From NCBI GenBank assembly GCA_963801985.1, contig CAWDGV010000012.1, forward strand, positions 1 through 64,000: a stretch of DNA of 64,000 nucleotides, read 5' to 3'. The DNA is from JABDQZ01 sp963801985 (GTDB taxonomy: Bacteria > Pseudomonadota > Gammaproteobacteria > Chromatiales > Chromatiaceae). The translations under genes and the position numbers were made by a program. This document shows positions 15,793 through 24,713 of this stretch, piece by piece. How positions within the stretch are numbered: the stretch's first letter is position 1; the number at the start of each line of letters is the position of its first letter. A model generated the notes under the pieces. The model did no database searches. It saw nothing but the letters and a program-made list of their open reading frames with translations, and had not been told where the DNA came from.

Positions 15793-16782
15793 ATGCTGCT
15801 ACGTATTTTGCTTTTTGCGCTTGTCTGCCTGAGCTTTCAGGCTGAAGCTGCAACATTAAAAATCGCTACCCTGCTGCCGGACGGTACCAGCTGGATGAAA
15901 GCCATGCGACAGGCGGCTGCTACGGTTAAGGACAGAACGCAGGGCAGGGTGAAACTCAAATTCTATCCCGGTGGTGTAATGGGTAATGATAAGAGTGTTC
16001 TGCGAAAAATACGTATTGGTCAGCTTCATGGTGGTGCAATTACCGGCGGTGGAGTGGCTTCTTTCTACCCGGATGCGAGTGTCTATAATCTGCCCTTCAT
16101 TTTCCGGTCTTTCGAGGAAGTGGAATATGTGCGCGAACGCATGGATTCCACCCTGATCGAAGGTATGCTGGAAAAAGGTTTTGTCAGTTATGGTCTGAGT
16201 GAAGCTGGTTTTGCCTACCTTATGTCGAAAAATCCGGTCAGCCGCTTTGCAGAACTTCGCCAGCAAAAAATCTGGGTGCCTGAAGGTGATGACATCGCCC
16301 TGGCCGTGTTTAAGGCGCTGGATATCGCGCCGGTGCCATTGCCGCTTACGGATGTCCTGACTGGTCTGCAAACGGATTTGATCAACACGGTAGCTTCTCC
16401 TGCGATGGGAGCTATTGCGTTGCAATGGCATACCAGGCTCAAGCACCTTGTGGATATCCCGATTACTTACCTGTTCGGTACCCTGGTTATCAGTGAAAAA
16501 GCATTAAAGGCGATATCGTCAACCGACAAGGAAATCCTGGCACGGGTTTTAAATGACACCTTTACTGAAATCAATACGCAGAACAGGGGAGATAATCAGC
16601 AGGCCCTGCGGGCACTGCGCAATCAGGGCATGCAGTTTATTTTACCGCCGGATTCGGAAGTTGACCCCTGGCGACAGCTGTCGGAGCAGGCAATCGAGAA
16701 GCAGGTGTCAGAGGGCAGGATTTCGCGCAGTGTTTATGAGACCTTGCAGCAACACCTCGCGACTTATCGCAGTAAACTTTAG
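15793..16782 (+). CDS. dctP: TRAP transporter substrate-binding protein DctP
   Basis: This periplasmic binding protein of a TRAP transporter has 329 residues with a clear signal peptide (LLRILLFALVCLSFQAEA). DctP features include ATLLPDGTSWMKAMRQAA, GGVMGNDKSVLRKIRIGQL and the RFAELRQQKIWVPEG helix. The conserved substrate-carboxylate Arg region is replaced by NPVSRFAELR, so the ligand class is not certain; TatT-associated systems may bind hydrophobic ligands. It lies 7 bp after tatT and 18 bp before dctQ. Confidence 0.92.
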   Translation: MLLRILLFALVCLSFQAEAATLKIATLLPDGTSWMKAMRQAAATVKDRTQGRVKLKFYPGGVMGNDKSVLRKIRIGQLHGGAITGGGVASFYPDASVYNLPFIFRSFEEVEYVRERMDSTLIEGMLEKGFVSYGLSEAGFAYLMSKNPVSRFAELRQQKIWVPEGDDIALAVFKALDIAPVPLPLTDVLTGLQTDLINTVASPAMGAIALQWHTRLKHLVDIPITYLFGTLVISEKALKAISSTDKEILARVLNDTFTEINTQNRGDNQQALRALRNQGMQFILPPDSEVDPWRQLSEQAIEKQVSEGRISRSVYETLQQHLATYRSKL

Positions 16783-16800
16783 CCGCTTGCATTACCAGGT

Positions 16801-17265
16801 ATGAATTTACGACGTTTTTTACTCCTGCTAGAGGATGCTCTGCTTGCACTGCTTCTGACCGCCATGATCCTTTTGGCGGCCGCACAAATTGTGTTACGCA
16901 ATTTTTTTGATTCCGGCATCAGTTGGGGAGACCCGACTTTAAGACTGCTGGTATTGTGGATTGCTTTGCTTGGCGCCATGGCGGCAACCCGGGACAACAA
17001 CCATATCAGTATTGATATCCTGTCGCACTTTCTTTCCCCGCAGAACCGGGCCCGCTTGCAGCGGCTCACCAACCTGTTTGCCGCCATTGTCTGCATGGTG
17101 ATCACCTGGCATGCAGCCAGGCTGGTGATGATGGAAAAAAGTGATGGCAGCATTATCTTTGCGTCTGTCCCGACATGGGTTGGCGAACTGATTATTCCGC
17201 TTGGCTTTGGCGTGATGGCATTGCGTTTCCTGCTTAACAGTTTTAGTCGGCAAAAAATGCAATGA
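16801..17265 (+). CDS. dctQ: TRAP transporter small membrane subunit DctQ
   Basis: This four-helix membrane subunit has 154 residues. Segments are visible at ALLLTAMILLAAAQIVLR, LLVLWIALLGAMAATR, LFAAIVCMVITWHAARL and LIIPLGFGVMALRFLL. The NNHISIDIL motif after the second helix is the DctQ signature. Its stop overlaps the dctM start (ATGATG), so the small and large subunits are co-translated. Confidence 0.93.
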   Translation: MNLRRFLLLLEDALLALLLTAMILLAAAQIVLRNFFDSGISWGDPTLRLLVLWIALLGAMAATRDNNHISIDILSHFLSPQNRARLQRLTNLFAAIVCMVITWHAARLVMMEKSDGSIIFASVPTWVGELIIPLGFGVMALRFLLNSFSRQKMQ

Positions 17266-18533
17266 TGCTGGCGGGCCTGCTTTTGTTGGTGATGGCGTTA
17301 CTGGGTGCGCCACTTTTTGCGATCATTGGGGCTTCTGCCCTACTTGGTTTTTACTCCGCTGATATTGATCTTTCAGTTGTTGCGATCGAGTTTTACCGCA
17401 TTGCCGAAATGCCGGTTTTGCTGGCAATCCCGCTATTTACCTTTGCGGGTTACTTGCTGAGTGAGAGTAATGCGCCAAAAAGACTGGTCCACTTAACGAT
17501 CGCTTTCCTTGGCTGGATGCCTGGTGGCCTGGCGTTGGTCTCTTTACTGGCGTGTGCCTTTTTTACCGCCTTTACCGGTGCTTCGGGTGTCACTATCGTA
17601 GCGCTGGGGGCCTTGCTGTACCCGGCGCTGACCCAGGCAGGTTACCGGGATAACTTCAGCCTTGGCCTGGTTACGACTTCCGGTAGCCTGGGATTGTTGT
17701 TTGCCCCGGCATTGCCACTGATTTTATATGCTGTGATTGCCCAGCAGCTCGGTATTGGTGGCAATATTACTGTTGATGCGATGTTTCTTGCCGGGATTTT
17801 CCCCGGACTGCTGATGCTGCTGATGCTGTCAGCGTGGAGTATCTGGACCAGTCGCCACCAGCCGCTGCAAAAATTCCAATGGCATGATGCCTTGGCGGCC
17901 CTGAATGAGGCGAAATGGGAATTGCCTTTGCCGCTTGTTGTGCTGGGTGGTATCTACGGTGGTTATTTCGCTTTATCCGAAGCGGCTGCAGTGACAGCGC
18001 TTTACGTGTTGATTGTTGAAGTGTTCATCCAGCGGGAAATAAGCCTGAAAAATCTTCCTGCCGTGATGCGCAAGTCAATGATAATGGTAGGTGGCATTTT
18101 GCTGATACTTGGGCTGTCGCTGGCATCAACCAACTACATGATTGATGCTGATATTCCGGGACGCCTTTTCAGTTTTATCAGGGAACTGATAACGGACAAG
18201 CTGACATTCCTGGTTTTGCTAAATATCTTTTTGCTGGTGCTGGGCACTATGCTGGATATTTTTTCGGCCCTGGTTTTAATGGTGCCACTGTTACTGCCGG
18301 TTGCTATTGGCTATGGTATAGACCCGGTACATTTGGGCATTATTTTTCTGGCCAATATGCAGATTGGTTATTTTACCCCGCCGGTGGGTATGAACCTGTT
18401 TATTGCCAGCTACCGCTTTAAAAAGCCTGTGCTGCAGTTATACCGCTCGACGTTTCCGTGGTTTCTTATTCTTTTGGCAGCCTTGATCATTATTACTTAC
18501 TGGCCTGCACTTTCCTTGTCGCTATTGCCTTGA
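17262..18533 (+). CDS. dctM: TRAP transporter large membrane subunit DctM
   Basis: This is the 423-residue sodium-coupled transport subunit with about 11-12 membrane segments. Family motifs include the AIPLFTFAGYLLSES segment, FFTAFTGASGVTIVALGALLYPAL, and MQIGYFTPPVGMNLFIAS near the C-terminus. It overlaps dctQ at its start. Its 3' end overlaps the convergent oxidase-like gene by 41 bp, so transcription of the two strands collides here and no terminator separates them. Confidence 0.94.
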   Translation: MMLAGLLLLVMALLGAPLFAIIGASALLGFYSADIDLSVVAIEFYRIAEMPVLLAIPLFTFAGYLLSESNAPKRLVHLTIAFLGWMPGGLALVSLLACAFFTAFTGASGVTIVALGALLYPALTQAGYRDNFSLGLVTTSGSLGLLFAPALPLILYAVIAQQLGIGGNITVDAMFLAGIFPGLLMLLMLSAWSIWTSRHQPLQKFQWHDALAALNEAKWELPLPLVVLGGIYGGYFALSEAAAVTALYVLIVEVFIQREISLKNLPAVMRKSMIMVGGILLILGLSLASTNYMIDADIPGRLFSFIRELITDKLTFLVLLNIFLLVLGTMLDIFSALVLMVPLLLPVAIGYGIDPVHLGIIFLANMQIGYFTPPVGMNLFIASYRFKKPVLQLYRSTFPWFLILLAALIIITYWPALSLSLLP

Positions 18534-19857
18534 TGGTGACGACCAGGAACAGGATGCCGCCAATAATGGCGATCAGGCCTCCCATGCCCATGACACCCAT
18601 AACTGCTTTGGCAGAAAGCGTATCCAGCCCCTGCGCCGCGCCAGCTGTTTTTCTCTGAATGCCCATGGCACCTGCAACTGCCAGTCCTGAAATATGAATC
18701 AACTGGCCGCTGGCATAGATATAAGGTTGCCTGCGCGCCAGCTTGCCTGTCGGTGTGGCAAAGCCAAAGCGGGGCAACAGGTAGTAAGTCAGACCCATGA
18801 ATGCCAGGGTGACACCGACAATGGAGCCGTGATAATGCGCCGGGATAATGGTGTTTACGCCATGCGTCATGAAGCCCAGCGCGCCGCCAGCGCCAAATAG
18901 CAAAATGGATGCGAGCAGGGCGTTTTTCAGCGGCTGTTGCACTTCACTTATCGCGGTATCTTTCCTGAATATCCTGCTAACAATTAACAGCCCAATAGGT
19001 AAGGCGGCAATGCCACCACCCCATCTCATCAAGGCTGTAAAGTCTGCACGATATTCCGGACTGTAGCTGCCATTGAAATAATGAATGGCCGGTGCCAGCA
19101 ACACGGGTAAAGCTCCCAGGATCAGGATAAATGTAATGGTTCTGGGGCTGACGGGAAGGGTTTTGTCCAGTGCAGAAAACAGCCATAACCAGCTGACGAG
19201 CATCAATTGTGTATAGGCGAACTGGACGACATGACCTCCACCCCAGAACAGGTATTCAAAATAAGGATGATCTTCTGCGGTGGATGGTACTTCCATGTAT
19301 GACCAGTAAAGTGAAGCAATGGCCATGGCCGTGATCAGCAAAGCGCTGTAGATGCCAATGCGTAAAGTATTCTCACCCGCTGAGTATTCGAATGGATCAA
19401 CTTTGAGCCCGCCGGCAACCTGCAGGGTAATGCCAGCGCCAAATAAAAGCAGGCCGGTAAAAAACAGTGGATGTCTTAACACGGGGACATAGTTGTTCAT
19501 TAACGGGTCGCCGGCACCCAGAAACGGTGATACGCCGATTATCACCGTGCCGATAACAGAAAAAGCTAGCGCTGCATTACCCCAGTACCCATTCAGCCGC
19601 CGGGTGGTCAGGGTCCATAGTAATGCGCCATAGGACAGAAACCAGATCAATACCGACATATCCACATGGATGACGATTGAGGTGTGAAAGAAGTCAATCC
19701 ACGGGATAAAATGTTGTGCCTGGGGTACGCGTGAAAGTACCAGCAGTATAGAGAAGATGCCGGCGATAATGAGTGAGCCCAGACCCAGCCAGAGCCAACC
19801 AATACTGAGTTTGAGTTTTGATTTTTCTGGCAGGGTAAGTGAGTAGTCGGGTGTCAT
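18493..19857 (-). CDS. Divergent heme-copper oxidase-like catalytic subunit
   Basis: This 454-residue polytopic protein has the heme-copper oxidase subunit I helix pattern. Low-spin heme His64 (IHVDMSVLIW) and His343, high-spin heme His341 (PAHYHGS), and a Cu(B) His209 (GGGHVVQF) can be placed. In helix VII, where the family has His-His, I see AIHYF: His259 is kept but the preceding His is Ile258. It may be a NO reductase/cbb3-related enzyme or a variant with altered Cu(B). No partner subunit or cytochrome c lies beside it. The ATG at 19857 has GGAG 8 bp ahead; upstream starts at 19881 and 19956 are less likely. Confidence 0.75.
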   Translation of the reverse strand: MTPDYSLTLPEKSKLKLSIGWLWLGLGSLIIAGIFSILLVLSRVPQAQHFIPWIDFFHTSIVIHVDMSVLIWFLSYGALLWTLTTRRLNGYWGNAALAFSVIGTVIIGVSPFLGAGDPLMNNYVPVLRHPLFFTGLLLFGAGITLQVAGGLKVDPFEYSAGENTLRIGIYSALLITAMAIASLYWSYMEVPSTAEDHPYFEYLFWGGGHVVQFAYTQLMLVSWLWLFSALDKTLPVSPRTITFILILGALPVLLAPAIHYFNGSYSPEYRADFTALMRWGGGIAALPIGLLIVSRIFRKDTAISEVQQPLKNALLASILLFGAGGALGFMTHGVNTIIPAHYHGSIVGVTLAFMGLTYYLLPRFGFATPTGKLARRQPYIYASGQLIHISGLAVAGAMGIQRKTAGAAQGLDTLSAKAVMGVMGMGGLIAIIGGILFLVVTIKAIATRKVQASK

Positions 19858-20092
19858 GCGGTTTTCTCCAGCATCGTTCATCGTAGGTTTCGTTATTCTT
19901 GCCTGATTTGCTCTGCGGTTTAATGCAGGGTGGAGCAGGTGTGGTGGATTCAGCAAGCATCTTGCGGATACTGCTGGTTCCGGGTTGGTCTGTAATAATG
20001 GATGCGGATTATAAGTGAAGCAGCAAAAAATCGCTTATTCGTCTTATTTCAGGTAATTTAGCCGGCTTTAGAGGCCAGATGTTGGAGTAAAA

Positions 20093-21097
20093 ATGAGCCA
20101 GACCGGATTTTTTCGCTATAGCCTTTTTGTAACACTTTTTGCACTTATCGTGATCGTGGTGGGCGCTTTCGTGCGGCTTTCTGATGCTGGACTGGGCTGT
20201 CCGGACTGGCCTGGCTGCTATGGATTGATTGATGTGCCCCAGACTGAGGCTGAAGTCGCGGTTGCAGAGCAGGCGTTTCCGCAGCGTCCGGTGGAGGCTG
20301 GCAAAGCCTGGAAAGAAATGCTGCATCGTTACCTGGCAGGCACCCTTGGTCTGTTAATCCTGTTGCTGGCCTGGTTTGCACATCGCGCTGATTTTTCAAC
20401 CCGGTTTGTACCGCGTCTCAGTCTCGCCCTGGTCGCCCTGGTGGTTTTCCAGGCTCTTTTGGGAATGTGGACAGTCACTTTGTTGGTAAAGCCAGCCATT
20501 GTAACCCTGCATCTGTTATTTGGAATGGCAACTGCATCCTTGTTATGGCTGTCATCCCTGAACGCTTCGGGGGATCGTTTTGCGGGCTCAAATAAAAGTG
20601 GCCTGGGTAAGCTGGCGTTTGTTGCGGTACTGGTTGTGACAGGCCAGATTGCGTTGGGTGGCTGGACCAGTACCAATTATGCGGCGCTTGCCTGCACTGC
20701 TTTTCCCGGTTGCTACGCGGGTGATGCCTGGCCTGCAATGGATTTTGCTGAAGGCTTCACTTTATGGCGCGGACTGGGGGTGAATTACGAGTTTGGTGTG
20801 CTGGACCCTGATGCGCGTGCTGCGGTTCATATGGCGCACCGGATTGGTGCGTTAGTGACGCTGTTGGTTGTAGGTGCCCTGGGGTTATTCGGGCTCAAGC
20901 GGGGAAACCGGCTGCAGAAAAAAATTGCTGTCACCCTTCTGGCTGTTTTAACTGTCCAGTTATTGCTCGGTATATTTAATGTGCTGGCTTCGCTGCCCCT
21001 GGCGAACGCGGTTGCGCATAATGGTGTTGCAGCCCTGCTTCTGCTGACCAGCATTACGTTTTTATACAGTGAGCATAAGAGTATCCGAATCCCCTAA
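20093..21097 (+). CDS. ctaA: Heme A synthase (CtaA/Cox15)
   Basis: This eight-helix membrane enzyme oxidises heme O to heme A for aa3 oxidases. The 334 residues show the N-terminal VVVGAFVRLSDAGLGCPDWPGC motif, the internal repeat GQIALGGWTSTNYAALACTAFPGC with its Cys pair, and the heme His residues in MLHRYLAG and MAHRIGALV, with LHLLFG and AHNGVAALL supplying the others. It stands before DUF2244 and coxBA in the same direction, as in many proteobacterial cox regions. The start ATG follows GGAGTAAAA. Confidence 0.94.
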   Translation: MSQTGFFRYSLFVTLFALIVIVVGAFVRLSDAGLGCPDWPGCYGLIDVPQTEAEVAVAEQAFPQRPVEAGKAWKEMLHRYLAGTLGLLILLLAWFAHRADFSTRFVPRLSLALVALVVFQALLGMWTVTLLVKPAIVTLHLLFGMATASLLWLSSLNASGDRFAGSNKSGLGKLAFVAVLVVTGQIALGGWTSTNYAALACTAFPGCYAGDAWPAMDFAEGFTLWRGLGVNYEFGVLDPDARAAVHMAHRIGALVTLLVVGALGLFGLKRGNRLQKKIAVTLLAVLTVQLLLGIFNVLASLPLANAVAHNGVAALLLLTSITFLYSEHKSIRIP

Positions 21098-21188
21098 TAT
21101 ACTTGTAAGGGTTATGTCTTTGACATATGTCATTTGTCGGGTAGAATCCTTCTGCGACAAATTGACGCATATCAAATAAAGTCGAGGT

Positions 21189-21692
21189 TTGGGTTTGCTG
21201 GTAACGGAATGTGATGCTTCTGGAAAGGCGTGTCGATTTATTATCCGACCAAATCATTCGCTTGGCAGTAAAGGAAAAATTATTTTTTTCCTGGTTGTCT
21301 GCCTGGGCTCGATTGGTATTGCGGTCAGGTTCTGGTTGCTGGGTGCATGGGTTGTCATGCCGATCGTGTTACTGGAAATGGTTGTACTTGGCGGCGCCTT
21401 CTACCTGGTAGAAAAGGCCAGCAAAGATTATGAGACCATTGACTTGAACGAAAAGTTCCTGCGTGTAACGCGTTCCGTTAAGTCAGTTGTCGATGAGTGG
21501 CAGTTTCAACCTTACTGGGTACAGATAGTGCTGAGATCCGACAGGATTGACTGGTATCCGTCTCACCTTAGTTTACGTTCGCATGGCAAGAGCGTTGAAA
21601 TCGGTACTTGCCTGACGGATGAAGAACGTGAGGAGCTGTCTGACAGCCTGAAAGAAGGTTTACGAATTTTAAAGCCTGTTGAGCGAATTTAA
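21189..21692 (+). CDS. DUF2244 membrane protein
   Basis: This 167-residue protein has two closely spaced membrane segments (about residues 31-70) and a cytoplasmic C-terminal domain (VKSVVDEWQFQPYWVQIVL, HGKSVEIGTCLTDEEREEL). It matches the DUF2244 family, commonly next to cox genes but without an established function; an assembly or stability role is plausible. The start is a TTG at 21189 and is uncertain, as no strong ribosome-binding site is evident. Confidence 0.85.
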   Translation: MGLLVTECDASGKACRFIIRPNHSLGSKGKIIFFLVVCLGSIGIAVRFWLLGAWVVMPIVLLEMVVLGGAFYLVEKASKDYETIDLNEKFLRVTRSVKSVVDEWQFQPYWVQIVLRSDRIDWYPSHLSLRSHGKSVEIGTCLTDEEREELSDSLKEGLRILKPVERI

Positions 21693-21756
21693 ATTGTCTT
21701 AACCGGTGTTAGCAAGAATTTTAAAACTAAAAAATTAAGAACCAAGGGGAGCACAT

Positions 21757-22878
21757 ATGCTAATTGGAAAGGGGCTGAGATTCCTCGCCGCCGCAGGACT
21801 GGCAACGTTTGCCGGCAGTGCAGTGGCAGAATATGGATTGAACTTGCCAGAACCGGTTTCTCCGGTGACGCGTGAGATCTACGATCTGCATATGCTGACA
21901 GCTGGAGTGGCAACTGTCATCATGATTATTATCACGGCAGTAATCGTTTATGCATTGTGGAAATTCCGCAAATCTGCCGGTTACGAAGCGGATCAAAATT
22001 TTCATACGAGCTGGTTTGGCAAATGGTCCTGGGTTTTCGTACCTGTAGTGGTCCTGGGTATTGACCTGAGTATTGCTGGCAAGGCTTCGAATACCTTTGA
22101 CCTGGTTGAGGATACCACCACGCCGGATCTGACCCTGAAAGTTACCGGTTCCCAGTGGAAGTGGACCTACGATTACCTTGAAGACGATATTCATCTGGTT
22201 TCAAACCTTAATCGTGAGGTTCCGGTTGACGATCCCACCTACCTGCGAGATGTGGATGAGCCCGTCGTATTGCCAGTCGGTAAACGCATTCGCTTCCTGC
22301 ACACAGCGTCAGACGTTTTGCATGCCTGGTGGGTGCCAGCCCTGGCCTATAAGAAAGACTCTATCCCGGGTTACATCAATGAAACCTGGACCATCATTGA
22401 AAAAGAAGGTGTCTATCGTGGCCAGTGTGCAGAAAACTGCGGTACCGGTCATGGTTTCATGCCAATCGTAATTCATGCGGTCAGTGAAGATAAATATGCC
22501 AACTGGGCTGCAGAGAAGAAGGCTGAAAAAGCCCAGGCAATGGCTGAAGCAACATCAGACAAAGTCTGGACCAGGGATGAGCTGATGGAGCGTGGTGAAA
22601 AAGTTTACGCGGCTAACTGTACCGCCTGTCACCAGGCGACAGGCCTGGGTCTGCCTGGTGCTTTTCCTGCCCTGAAAGGTGGAGCAATCACTACGGGTGA
22701 TGTCAAGGGACACCTGGATATCGTTATTAACGGCAGTAAAAACAATCCGGTTATGGCTGCCTGGGGCAAAAGCCTGAATGACCTGGAGCTGGCCGCTGTA
22801 GTTACCTATGAGCGTAATGCCTGGGGTAATGACACGGGTGATGTAGTACAACCAGCTGATGTTAAGTCGGCACGCTAA
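21757..22878 (+). CDS. coxB: Cytochrome c oxidase subunit II with fused cytochrome c
   Basis: This 373-residue subunit has a signal peptide, two membrane helices (about residues 45-65 and 85-105), a CuA domain and a C-terminal cytochrome c domain. CuA ligands are seen in VLHAWWVPALA and GQCAENCGTGHGFMPI (Cys, Glu, Cys, His, Met). The cytochrome domain has CTACH near residue 288 and a distal Met in the NPVMAAWG region. The fusion marks a caa3-type enzyme that takes electrons through its own heme c. The ATG has AAGGGGAGC 5 bp ahead. coxA follows 35 bp later. Confidence 0.96.
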   Translation: MLIGKGLRFLAAAGLATFAGSAVAEYGLNLPEPVSPVTREIYDLHMLTAGVATVIMIIITAVIVYALWKFRKSAGYEADQNFHTSWFGKWSWVFVPVVVLGIDLSIAGKASNTFDLVEDTTTPDLTLKVTGSQWKWTYDYLEDDIHLVSNLNREVPVDDPTYLRDVDEPVVLPVGKRIRFLHTASDVLHAWWVPALAYKKDSIPGYINETWTIIEKEGVYRGQCAENCGTGHGFMPIVIHAVSEDKYANWAAEKKAEKAQAMAEATSDKVWTRDELMERGEKVYAANCTACHQATGLGLPGAFPALKGGAITTGDVKGHLDIVINGSKNNPVMAAWGKSLNDLELAAVVTYERNAWGNDTGDVVQPADVKSAR

Positions 22879-22913
22879 CTCTGATTAATATTAAGAACTC
22901 AAGGAGATAAACC

Positions 22914-24512
22914 ATGAGCACTGAAGTCGCACACGACGATCATCATCACGGACCACCGAAAGGTTTCGGTCGCTGGTTGTTCAGTACCAATCATAAAGAC
23001 ATTGGTACCATGTACCTGATTTTTGCACTGGTTATGTTGTTCCTGGGTGGTGCATCAGCCATGATGCTGCGCGCAGAACTTTTATTGCCTGGTATCCAGA
23101 TTCTGAATCCGGATCTTTATAACAACCTGTTGACCAACCACGCGCTTATTATGGTGTTTGGTATGGTGATGCCAGCGGCTGCCGGTATGGCTAACTGGAT
23201 GATTCCAATGATGATTGGTGCGCCTGATATGGCATTGCCGCGCTTGAACAATCTGAGCTTCTGGTTATTGCCAATGGCCGGTACCATGTTGATCATTTCA
23301 ATGATCGCTCCTTACTTTGCAGGTGATACCCCGGTGAATACTGGCTGGACCCTGTATCCGCCACTGTCTGTGCAGGCGGGTATCGGTATGGACTTCACCA
23401 TCTTTACCATCCACATCCTGGGTATTTCATCAATTCTGGCCTCGATCAATATTGTAACGACGATTGTTAATATGCGAGCTCCTGGCATGGGTTACATGCA
23501 GATGCCTTTGTTCGTTTGGGCCTGGTTACTGACTGGCTTGTTGCTGATCGCGGTTATGCCGGTATTGGCTGGTGGCGTTACCATGCTGCTGTTTGACCGT
23601 CATTTCGGTACCGCATTTTTTGATGCTGCCGGTGGTGGTGATCCTGTCCTGTTCCAGCACCTGTTCTGGTTCTTTGGTCATCCGGAAGTTTATGTCCTGC
23701 TGCTGCCGTCTATTGGCGTACTGGGAATGGTTGTGCCAACCTTCTCGCGTAAACCGCTGTTTGCTTACAAACCACTGGTTTATTCCATGATGGTTCTGTG
23801 TGTGTTGGGCATGGTTGTGTGGGCGCATCACCAGTACACAGTGGGCATGTCGCAGAGTGTAACGACCTACTTTATGATTGGAACCATCCTGATTTCCATT
23901 CCGGTCGGTTACATGCTGTTCAGTTTCATCTTTACCATGTGGCGTGGTGCAATGACATTTGAAACGCCTATGCTGTTTGCCATTGCTATCGTACTGATGT
24001 TCTCGTTTGCAGGTGTTACTGGCGTTATGTTGGCGGTTGTTCCCGCAGACCTGCAGTATCATGATACTTACTTCGTGGTGGCGCATTTCCACTACGCATT
24101 GATTCCCGGGGCAGTATTTGGTTTGTATGCCGGCGTCTTCTACTGGTTGCCCAAGTGGACCGGTAATATGTATGACGAGAAACTCGGCAAGATTTTCTTC
24201 TGGTGGACGACGGTGTCTTTCAATATTACCTTCTTCCCACAGCATTTCTCCGGGTTGGCTGGCATGCCAAGACGTATCGTTGACTACAGTTCCATTTTTA
24301 CTGAATTCAACGTGATTTCTTCACTGGGTGCATTTGCATTCGGTGCTTCGCACCTGCTGTTCCTGTACATCATTATCAAGACTGTCAAAGGTGGCGAGAA
24401 AGCCGGCGACATGCCATGGGATGGTGCACAAATTGGAACCTATGGTCTTGAGTGGACGACAACTTCGCCTCCTCCATTCCATACTTTCGAGCAGCCGCCA
24501 GTGCTGAAGTAA
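22914..24512 (+). CDS. coxA: Cytochrome c oxidase subunit I
   Basis: This is the 532-residue catalytic subunit of the aa3 oxidase, which reduces oxygen and pumps protons. All metal ligands are visible: the low-spin heme His in NNLLTNHALIMVF, GHPEVYVLLLP (Cu(B) His and the cross-linked Tyr), WAHHQYTVG (two more Cu(B) His) and VVAHFHYAL (heme a3 and heme a). It has 12 membrane segments. The ATG follows AAGGAGATAAACC. It is the second gene of the coxB-coxA core. Confidence 0.97.
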   Translation: MSTEVAHDDHHHGPPKGFGRWLFSTNHKDIGTMYLIFALVMLFLGGASAMMLRAELLLPGIQILNPDLYNNLLTNHALIMVFGMVMPAAAGMANWMIPMMIGAPDMALPRLNNLSFWLLPMAGTMLIISMIAPYFAGDTPVNTGWTLYPPLSVQAGIGMDFTIFTIHILGISSILASINIVTTIVNMRAPGMGYMQMPLFVWAWLLTGLLLIAVMPVLAGGVTMLLFDRHFGTAFFDAAGGGDPVLFQHLFWFFGHPEVYVLLLPSIGVLGMVVPTFSRKPLFAYKPLVYSMMVLCVLGMVVWAHHQYTVGMSQSVTTYFMIGTILISIPVGYMLFSFIFTMWRGAMTFETPMLFAIAIVLMFSFAGVTGVMLAVVPADLQYHDTYFVVAHFHYALIPGAVFGLYAGVFYWLPKWTGNMYDEKLGKIFFWWTTVSFNITFFPQHFSGLAGMPRRIVDYSSIFTEFNVISSLGAFAFGASHLLFLYIIIKTVKGGEKAGDMPWDGAQIGTYGLEWTTTSPPPFHTFEQPPVLK

Positions 24513-24526
24513 TAGAAGCTTATAAA

Positions 24527-24560
24527 AACCCGACCACCAGTTGTCCAGGTGGTACGGGTT
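24527..24560 (+). promoter_or_regulatory. Stem-loop after coxA
   Basis: AACCCG plus CCACC pair with GGTGG plus CGGGTT, with a small internal bulge and a nine-base loop. No T-run follows, so partial termination or mRNA stabilisation between coxA and the downstream assembly genes is more likely than full termination. Confidence 0.5.
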
Positions 24561-24593
24561 GCTTCCAGAATTAGATTCAAGAAGGTTTATACA

Positions 24594-24713
24594 ATGACTG
24601 AAGACAAAGAACATAAGAGCTCAAACCTGAGAATCGCTTTGTTTCTGGGCGCGATAGCTCTGGTGATATCGATGTGGCCTCTGTACCTGCTTAACAAGGC
24701 GGCCGGAGGTTGA
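24594..24713 (+). CDS. 39-residue membrane peptide in the cox operon
   Basis: This short frame encodes a charged N-terminus (MTEDKEHKSS) and one hydrophobic helix (ALFLGAIALVISMWPLYLL). It lies between coxA and ctaG, and its TGA overlaps the TTG start of ctaG. Many proteobacterial cox operons carry a tiny single-helix protein at this place, so it is probably real and may act in oxidase assembly or stability. I cannot name it with certainty. Confidence 0.7.
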   Translation: MTEDKEHKSSNLRIALFLGAIALVISMWPLYLLNKAAGG

